In this document: positions 56,801 to 64,000 of the stretch, piece after piece
Numbering within the stretch: the first letter of the stretch is position 1
How the letters are laid out: each line of letters starts with the position of its first letter
Origin: Guyanagaster necrorhizus
Taxonomy: Eukaryota; Basidiomycota; Agaricomycetes; Agaricales; Physalacriaceae
Length of the DNA: 64,000 nt
Assembly: GCF_019112545.1 (NCBI RefSeq)
Contig: NW_025064884.1
Coordinates: 1,686,032-1,750,031, forward strand
Reading direction: 5' to 3'
Program-made: the position numbers and the translations under genes
The notes under the pieces: model-generated
Database searches by the model: none
The model's input: the letters and a program-made list of their open reading frames with translations, nothing else
Told to the model about the DNA's origin: nothing

Positions 56801-57600
56801 CTTATCATCTCCAGATGGATAGCCAGACAGAGCATACAAATCAGGAATTTGAAAAATACCTCTGCCTCTTCATCAACTATTGCCAAGATGACTGGATAGA
56901 GTGGCTAGCTTTGGCTGTATTCCAACACAACAATCAAGTTCATTCAGCAACTGGCAAAACTCTTTTCTTTATCAACTTTGGTCGACACTCAAACATTGCC
57001 AAAACTAAATGAATACACACATCCACCTCTGCATCTACCAACTTTGGCATCATAATGTCAAAAATTCACAACAAAATCAAAGTCACCCTTGAATGGGCTA
57101 CCTCCACTATGAAAAAGTAATATAACAAACACTGTCACAATGCCCATGAGTACTCAGCCAAAGACAAAGTCTGACTGGATACTATCAACCTTCACTTACT
57201 CCATCTAAAACAAAAACTTGCTGATAAATAGACAGGTCCCTTCCTGATAATGTCCAAAATCAGAGCCTCTGTATACAAACTAAAGTTACTCACAAGCTGG
57301 AAAATCCATGACATCTTCAATAAGATGTTATTAACACCCTATATCTCTCCAGCATTCCCAAACCAGGAAAAGCCTCCACCTCCACCCCCTGACCTGATTG
57401 ACAATGAAGAACATTACAAAATTGACCAGATTTTAAACTATAAATTATGAAAAATAAAGGCAAAAGAAGAAGGAATGACAATGACAGTAGACTACCTGGT
57501 CAGCTGGAAGAGATACAGCCCCAAATCAAACCAGTGGGTCAATGAGAAGTGGACAAATGCTGATGATACAATCCAGAACTATGAATTATCTCTAAATTAA
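53802..57600 (+). pseudogene. H pol relic
   Basis: Protease zone (INSGCTESSI-like at about 54,180), RT, RNase H, and integrase up to the zinc region at 56,396. A piece of K then replaces about 80 codons. Integrase resumes at KYGMPQVIISDQE (about 56,690) and the chromodomain ends at ELSLN. Confidence 0.85.
56397..56681 (+). repeat. Partial copy of repeat K inside H integrase
   Basis: Matches the first about 285 bp of the K copy at 19645 with a few substitutions. The integrase residues equivalent to about 961-1043 of C pol are absent here, so K insertion went with, or was followed by, a deletion. Confidence 0.8.
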
Positions 57601-57633
57601 GCTATTGGAATGATGATCTTAAAGAGAGAGTAA

Positions 57634-58104
57634 TGTTATGATTTTTCTATTCTTTTCTTGCTTTAACTTGCTTTAACTCCTATTTATGCTTAGTCAGAGT
57701 GCCAGAACAAGCACTTAAGGCTATAGGACAAAGCTTAGTCATCACAATTAGGCTAAGTTGGTCATTGTCTTTTAATATAACAGTATTGCCTGATGACACA
57801 CAATCAGCCTTTTATGAATGATAATGACACTCAAGGACAAAAAGCACAATAGACACAATGACATATAATAAGTAGTAGTATAATTAGTAATGACTTGTAC
57901 AGTATTTAAGAAGGCTCACTCTCACTGAGATACTCCAGCTTCAAGCTAAAGTTTATTCACACACCATTCTATACTTGAGCTAACTCTAAGGCCTTATGAT
58001 ACATCAATCAGAATATGCATCAAGTGAACTCAGTTGATCACCTGAAGTGCAAGGTGATCTTTGTTTATCACATGTTTCTGTTCATATAATGCTTGGGTCT
58101 AACA
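57634..58104 (+). repeat. H 3' LTR
   Basis: 471 bp, TGTTATG...TCTAACA, with TATTTAAG and CCAGCTTCAAGCTAAAG as in A. A short direct duplication (CTTGCTTTAA) at 57,657-57,675 accounts for part of the extra length over A. Confidence 0.85.
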
Positions 58105-58774
58105 CAAGCCAATTGCTCAAGGTGGATTCTGTCAGATCTGCTCTGAGCTACTGGATTTCCCTCTTGTGATTATAAAAGAACTTGCAAGAGCAGACACATT
58201 CTTCTTGCATCAGAGAGTTTGCTGGCCTTACACTGCTCTGGTCTGGTGTATCCAGTTTTTGAGTATGGCCTTGGCCTCTGCCCCTGTCTTTGCATTCTTG
58301 ATGGCTTGCCAGGTTTATTTGATGTTGAATGGCTTTAGCCAGCCAGTAAGGGTCTCTCCTCCTATTCAGCTTGTAGACAGTTGAGTTTTTATAGCTTGTG
58401 ATTTTTTCAGTGTGTTCAGAGTCATAGAAGCAGATATATTCAAATGTGCATGTAAATAGGTATCTACAAAGCTAGCATAAGTCTATCCAGTGATATTTTA
58501 AGACACACTATGAAATTCTTTAGCTGATCAAGTGGAATCACTCACTCATTGGCCTTATCTTTTACTTCTTTGATCTTTATATCCTTCTCATTCTCTTTGA
58601 GTCCTTCAGCTTCCTTCTGCAACTCAGCAATTTGTGCCTGTATATCTTTCCATATGCATTTCCTCTTTGTGCAGTTCTATGATAAGTGTCTCTTCTTACT
58701 ACAGTTGAAGCATTTGCTCTTTTTCATCTGATTGATTTCTATTGGCTTTCTGAACCTGGTATAGATTATTCCAG
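58105..58774 (-). pseudogene. Gypsy fragment I (gag end and pol start)
   Basis: On the minus strand, 58,774-58,560 encodes the gag C-terminus with a CCHC-like knuckle, and 58,550-58,150 the N-terminal part of pol (a LKPFNI-type segment and an NWIHQT-like helix), aligned with C. It is truncated by K on the right and by H on the left. Confidence 0.75.
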
Positions 58775-59819
58775 TGAAAAGGTTTTGCATGCATGCAAGG
58801 TGAAAATGGTCACAACAGAGTGCTATCTACTGAAACACACCCACACTAACACATATACAATACTCTTAGTTTGTGGAGGGATTATAATGCAATAAAGTAG
58901 CTGTAGCAAGTACAATCATCCTCTCAAATGATTTCACTATGCATGAATAGCAATTATATATGCACAACTATCTCAGATCTCTCTAAGTCTCAAAGCTTTT
59001 TGTTTTATCAAAACAAGAGGTGGCAATGAATGTTGCCAGGCCTCAAGGCAAAGAGTACTGTAGATCAATATAATACATTAAAACACTTCCACAAAACTCT
59101 CAAAACAGTTTCAAGCATAGCTCAGATCAATCTTAAATCTCTAAACTCACACTACACAACTCAAAGTCTTATGCTTTAAGCAGAAACTAATCACAAACAT
59201 GTCCACAAGTGTCAAAGGGTTCAAACCTTTGCACATGAGTTTCCAAACTGATTGTAGATCCACAAAATCCAAATCTATATGATCTAGAGATACAAAACAC
59301 AATATAACACTGTCCAACAGACCCAAAAGGTTTGAACCTCTGCTAACCTGTGAAAATAATCAAAAAAGCACACTAATCAAACCAAAGGGTTCAAACCTCT
59401 GCTATCTGTAGTGTTGCATATCACAAATGCCTCAAAAACTCAAAATAGTGCCCTTCAGACACTGCTCTCTTATTCTCAGGCTAGAGCACAATTCAAAACC
59501 TCTTATCAAATTGAATTTAAGTCCTTTGCAAGCTTTTATGCCTTGCACAGTTCTCAAATCTGTCTGTATAATATTAATAATGGGTCTATTCTCTCATCTG
59601 AAGTAACAAACACAAACTTAAAGCTATAGTGTAAGGCTTTTTGTGCCCAATACACTGCAACTGTGGAGGGTTAAAAACTTGTCTACTACTCTTACAATGG
59701 GATACTTAAATAGTCTACTACTATACTTACTAAAACACACCAAATATAATAATCCCAAAGTGCAGGACTTCAGAACAGAGTCTCTAGCATATCATTCATG
59801 TACTAATATACTGGGTACA
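58775..59819 (-). repeat. Partial copy of repeat K, opposite strand
   Basis: Reverse complement of about 20.4-21.5 kb of the full K copy, beginning TGAAAAGG and preceded by CCAG. It is truncated at 59,819 by repeat X. Confidence 0.8.
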
Positions 59820-61168
59820 TGTCTAGCCCCATAATTTGCAAATTCTGCATAATACACTAGAATATGCTAGTAACTGAGGACCATTAACCAGTAGAGGACT
59901 ATAGCTGAGGCTTCAAGCTGATAGTCATGCTAGTCACCAATACTAAGTCCAAATTGGACTTTGTAAAATAACATGGCCTAAGAATAAAAATTCTAAGTCA
60001 GGTTTGAACTTAGAAAAGTTCTATACCACACCTTGGAAAATACTCAGTCTAAGTTGGACTTAGAAATGGTATCTCAAATGGGGTTAATTCTATATGCCAC
60101 TAAGACAAGTATATTCTAAGACAGCTAGGGGTATAATACCATAGCCAGTTGTGGAGTATTGAGTAGAGATAGCATCATCCAGGAGCAGTAAGAAGAGAGA
60201 CCCAATGATCTGTGGCTAGCACTGTGAGTTTTGACTCAAATGCCTAAGTCCAAATTTTCTAGGTATCAGATGACCTAAGAGACTTAGAATTGGGAGGAAT
60301 AGAGTGGATAGAACTGGTTGACTAGGCCTGACTGGGCCTGATTGATCAAGCTACTAAGAATAACTCAGAGGATTAAAACTCTGAGTAGACAAAAAGGAGT
60401 TAGGTACCCACAGGCACTGTAAGCTTAAAATAAAGCTGTGCGGTGGCCAGGCAGGTCTGAGCAAGCCTAGGGGAGTCCAGAAGCACTGCAAATCCAGAAT
60501 AATAGTGTAATTCCACTTCAAACAGGAGAAATACTATTTTGAATGCTTTATTTATAGATTCTGTATCTGTTGTTGATATATAAAAGTAGAGAAGGGAAAG
60601 AAATAGCAAGCAAGTGACCCACCCTCATGTTCAGGCCTTCTAGCCCACTGTAGCTAGTCCCTGGAACAACAGATTTTGAGTTCTGCTTCAACTTAGTGAT
60701 TTATTTAAGTTGCTTTGTCACTTAAAGAGAATTAGATTGGAATAGTAACTGTATTTTGGGTTTTAGATTAATTTGGATTCCAAACTATAAGGGTTTTGGC
60801 ATCAGAATACAAGTTCTTCAGTTTTGAGGACTGCTAGCTAGCCAAGAGTGCAGCTAGTCAAGCCTAAGTGCTTGATAGACTTAGTATTTGGGTTTTGGAG
60901 TTCATTGGGTTTCAGAATATTCTAAGTTGATTTGGAGCACAATTTGGTGTTGATTCTAAGTCCTAATTATACTTAAACATTGCTATAAACTATCTCACAA
61001 GTATTGCATCTTTGAAAGCAAGATAGAGTTGAATAACTGTCTTTATTGACTGTTTCTTTGATTTTACTTAAGACTGCAAGAGTGCTTCTATCATACTCGA
61101 AACAACCAACCTCAACTGTATTTGGTGATTGTGTATTGAGTGGTTAGGTGTTGGTGTTTGAGAGTTCA
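59820..61168 (+). repeat. Repeat X, right arm of an inverted pair
   Basis: 1,349 bp, TGTCTAGC...GAGAGTTCA. Beyond its right end about 50 bp resemble, in reverse, the gypsy-F protease sequence beyond the outer end of the left arm, but with a 7-bp difference. Confidence 0.85.
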
Positions 61169-62865
61169 TTCCTCATTCACTTCTCTTAGTCACTTAGCTG
61201 TTACCAAGCACATCATCATTTCCACCCTGGAAAACTTGATGGAAAACTGGATGCACTCACTAGACAATGGGATGTCTACCCTAAAGAAGGGGATAGCCAA
61301 TATGCCCAAGTCAACCTCCACAATTTCCAACCTGTATTCACCCAAGAACAATTTTCCATGTCACTCCATGCAACCTACCTTGAAGGCCCTACCCTCCAAG
61401 CCAGTGCCATCATGGACATTGACAAGCTCTACATTGATATCAAACAAGCACAATCTTCTGACCCTATGTCCTCCAATGGCCTCTGTCAGGCTAAGGCCAC
61501 TTTGGAATCCTCTCTCTCTCAGTGGTCCATTGATGAATCAGACATCCTTTGCTTTGAAGGCCACATCTATGTCCTGGAGTCTGGAGATCTCTGTCTTTGT
61601 ATACTACAGAACAATCATGACCACATCTTGTCAGACCACTTTGGTCAAAACTGGACATTGGAACTAGTCCAGCAGAACTATACCTGGCCAAAGATGCATG
61701 AATACATCTGACACTATATTAAGTCCTGCACAGTTTGTGGGCACAATAAGGCACCTAGACACTGTCTCTATGGGTTACTCAAACCTCTGCCAGTTCCTGA
61801 ATGGCTATAGGATTCCATTTCCATAGTTTTCATTGAACAACTACTAGACTCAATAGATTTACTGCTATCTTAGTAATCATAGACTGAGCTAGCAAGCAAG
61901 CCATCTTCATTCCCACTCATGACACCATTAATTCTGTGGAGCTCGCCTAACTTTTCCTTATCCATGTATTCTCCAAACATAGAGTATCCAGTCACATTAT
62001 ATCTGACTGCGGCTCCAAATTCATCTCCTAATTTACTCATGCCTTAGCCATGGCCCTTGACATAGAACTCCACCTTACCTCTGGTTATCATCCAGAGGCT
62101 GATAGACAAATGGAATAAGCAAACCAAACTCTGAAACAATACATCTGCATCTACTGCTCCTACCAGCAGGACAACTGAGACACCCTCTTACCCATTGCTG
62201 AATTTGCCTACAATAATGCCTCTAACATGTCCATCAGAATTTTCTCATTTTTTGCTAACAAGAGTTACCACCCTAACATCATTGTTCACTCTGAAATGGA
62301 TATCACCTCTGCCTGGGCCTGACACTTTGCAGTCAACCTTGATGAACTTTATCAATTACTGAAGAATAAAATTTCTGAAGCTCAGTCTCACTACAAGATC
62401 CAAGCAGACAAGCATTGGATTTCAGCACTCCCATTCACAGTGGGGGACAAGACCTACCTCAGCTCCAAACATATCAAAACCACCTGCCTGACCAGAAAAT
62501 TCTTGGAGAAATACTTTAGTCCTTTCAAAATCATAGTCCAACCTGGTACTCACTTCTTTACTCTGAGGCTTCCATCAGATCTCTGGTCCATTCATCCCAT
62601 CTTCCATATGTCACAATTGGAACCCATAAAAGAAAACACCATTCCTAACCAAATCCAACCACCACTGCCTCCAGTCAAAGTTGATGAAGAAGAACATTTT
62701 GAAATAGCCCAAATCCTCAACTCTAAACTGGACTGCCAGTTCTGCTGCCCACTGCTGTACAAAATCCAGTGGCTAGGATATGAAGGTACCAACAAAGAAT
62801 TTGCTTGGTTACCAGCCTCTGAGTTCTCTGCTGATGAATTTATTGAAGAATTCTACCACTGATAC
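61169..62865 (+). pseudogene. Gypsy relic G (end of RNase H, integrase, chromodomain)
   Basis: A second chromovirus lineage. From about 61,220: FHPGKLDGKLDALTRQWDVY, the usual end of RNase H, then an integrase zinc region with KSCTVCGHNK, a catalytic-core trace ISDCGSKFIS, YHPEADRQMEXANQTL, a C-terminal LRLPSDLWSIHPIFHMSQL, and a chromodomain (EEEHFEIAQIL, YKIQWLGYEGTNKEFAWLP) ending at about 62,860. Several CGA-to-TGA type stops interrupt it. The upstream part of pol is missing. Confidence 0.85.
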
Positions 62866-63105
62866 CCAGGCAAACCAGGATCCTTGTTCAAAGTCATTCA
62901 AACATTCAATTCCTAATACAATGCTACTCTGGACACCATCAGTGCCCCATCTTACTATTTCAATTCTAACCACTAATTACCACCATTCAATCACCTCTTC
63001 TATATTTTCAAAGTCAAAAAATAAAAAATAAAAAATTTACATTTATATTTTTGTCCACTACCAACATCTGATGCCCTTTTCTATATACATTTCATATAAA
63101 ATATT
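62866..63105. other. Spacer after G, A/T-rich
   Basis: The 3' trailer of G with an A-rich run (AAAAAATAAAAAATAAAAAA around 63,020). It may contain polyadenylation signals for both converging transcripts. No ORF. Confidence 0.5.
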
Positions 63106-64000
63106 TTACAAAGAAGCAGAACCCAATAGGTCCACACTAGAACCTGAACTCTTCCTCCACTTCTTTAACTCCTTTATATCCTTGTTCAGCCTCTTCAACA
63201 TCACCTCCTGAAGATCCTCCACCTTCTGATCTCTCTCATCCTTGAAAATCAGTCCAGTCTTCTTCCAGGCCTCCACCTCAGACTCCAAAAACAGCTCCAA
63301 AGGAGATGACATATCATTGGAACTGTAGTCATCTTAAAGACCTGCCACAGTGCTGCAAACATCTGCCACCTCATCTACCAACTCATCTATGTGATGCATC
63401 AACTTGTGTATCAATTTTGAAAGTTGGTGGAGACCAGCAGAGACCTTCACACTGCTGATCACCTCACTCATGGTGACACCCTTGTTGAACAAACAGGCAG
63501 TTTTCTTGATCTTGCAGTGAGAGCAAGTCTGCTCTTGATCAGCACCTTTGGTTATAAGTCATGCATAACACCATGTGCCATCTTGACAACAGTGCACACA
63601 ACTCTCTGAAAACAAAAGCTAAGTTAAGCCATGAAAGAAAACCAAGACACTTACTTTCACCATCTAACAATTCTTCACCCTCTACCAGTCCCATTACTTC
63701 TAACTTTGCCTGCTTTTTGGGGCTAATGACCACCTGTATCTCACTGCCATCTACTATGCTCTTCAACCTGAACTTGCATTTATAGCCCTTCTTCACTGGA
63801 CCCACTGCCCTTCTCTTCCTCTTCTGCACCCTCTTTCTCCTCTCTAGAGTTCCCTTGGATTCTTCGGACTCATTGTCCCCCTCAGTCCCCTTGTACTGCT
63901 CATCATTGGACTCCAGAGGCACATGGCAAGTCACCTTCTTAAAGCAAAGACCAGGGCCAGGACCAAACTATTCTGCCAACACTTGATGCAGCCAGAAATC
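63106..64000 (-). pseudogene. Antisense zinc-binding/coiled-coil gene, 5' end outside window
   Basis: A minus-strand gene with one intron (63654-63606, GTAAGT...CAG, 49 nt) that keeps frame. Before the intron it is charged (KRVQKRKRRAVGPVKKGYK) and then VVISPKKQAKLEV. After it comes a Cys-rich unit CVHCCQDGTWCYA and TCSHCKIKKTACLFNKG, with C-x2-C pairs spaced like a small zinc module, then heptad-like helices (LHQLSKLIHKLMHHIDEL, EVEAWKKTGL). In-frame TAG near 63,975, TGA after CYA and a TAA after VAGL show decay. The frame runs off the right edge. Its tail-to-tail position behind G may mean it belongs to that element or to a neighbouring one. Function unknown. Confidence 0.55.

Larger units (their letters stand above)
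53723..58104 (+). mobile_element. Gypsy chromovirus H, decayed, internally deleted
   Basis: Only the last 79 bp of the 5' LTR remain (53723-53801, ending GGGTCTAACA). It is joined directly to the N-terminal part of pol. The 3' LTR is 57634-58104. ORF0, gag and the priming site are missing. Strong CpG loss. Confidence 0.8.

Noticed and set aside
52933..60609. A 69-codon ORF found twice with identical sequence (52933-53142, 60400-60609)
   Set aside because: It lies in repeat X, and identity follows from the near-identical DNA. It is short, has no motif and no relatives in the window.
1..64000. CRISPR arrays, rRNA or tRNA genes
   Set aside because: No regularly spaced direct repeats and no cloverleaf or rRNA signatures were noticed; the repeats present are transposon-derived.

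Overview
The window looks like a filamentous basidiomycete (probably an agaricomycete). Its unique genes carry many 49-65 nt introns with fungal splice signals, it holds an F-box gene with the architecture common in mushrooms, and most of it is Ty3/gypsy chromovirus and Ty1/copia sequence.

Layout. About 1-12,060 is ordinary mixed-composition DNA with CpG present. It holds an intron-rich nucleoside hydrolase gene (1342-2729, minus), a broken F-box gene (4273-5090, minus), a one-TM-segment protein (8675-9322, plus), a complete six-exon short-chain dehydrogenase (9291-10560, minus), and several ORFs I cannot name. From about 12,060 to the end the sequence is almost free of CpG, except for one young element, and is a graveyard of transposons.

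Transposon stack. A copia relic (E, plus strand, 15,431-16,057 resuming at 50,243) was split by a gypsy chromovirus D (minus, 16,058-50,237, 5-bp duplication GAGAC). D was in turn hit by three related chromoviruses: A (plus, 16,384-26,436, duplication GTGGA, inside D's LTR), B (plus, 27,616-35,659, duplication CTATG, inside D's integrase) and C (minus, 39,577-47,641, duplication AAGTT, inside D's gag). Each duplication can be read directly, and D's interrupted LTR adds up to the same 461 bp as its other LTR. C is young: both 424-bp LTRs look identical, CpG is retained and all ORFs are open. A, B and D are decayed, mostly by CpG loss that turns CGA codons into TGA stops. To the right are further gypsy pieces (F, H, I, G), a long TG...CA repeat K in three copies, a 1,349-bp inverted pair X, and an antisense zinc/coiled-coil gene (63,106 to the right edge).

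How the elements work. C encodes gag (capsid and CCHC knuckle), then pol in the -1 frame (protease, RT, RNase H, integrase with GPF motif, chromodomain). It appears to self-prime in the Tf1 manner: 13 nt directly after the 5' LTR are exactly complementary to 13 nt in the LTR that lie 34 bp after the start of a TATA box, and the pairing co-varies in element B. The most novel feature is a 518-aa ORF (here ORF0) that starts upstream of gag and overlaps it by 1,355 nt in another frame. It has an N-terminal membrane segment and an RG-rich tail. Its amino acid sequence is recognisably conserved in the decayed relatives A, B and D, so it appears to be a real accessory protein.
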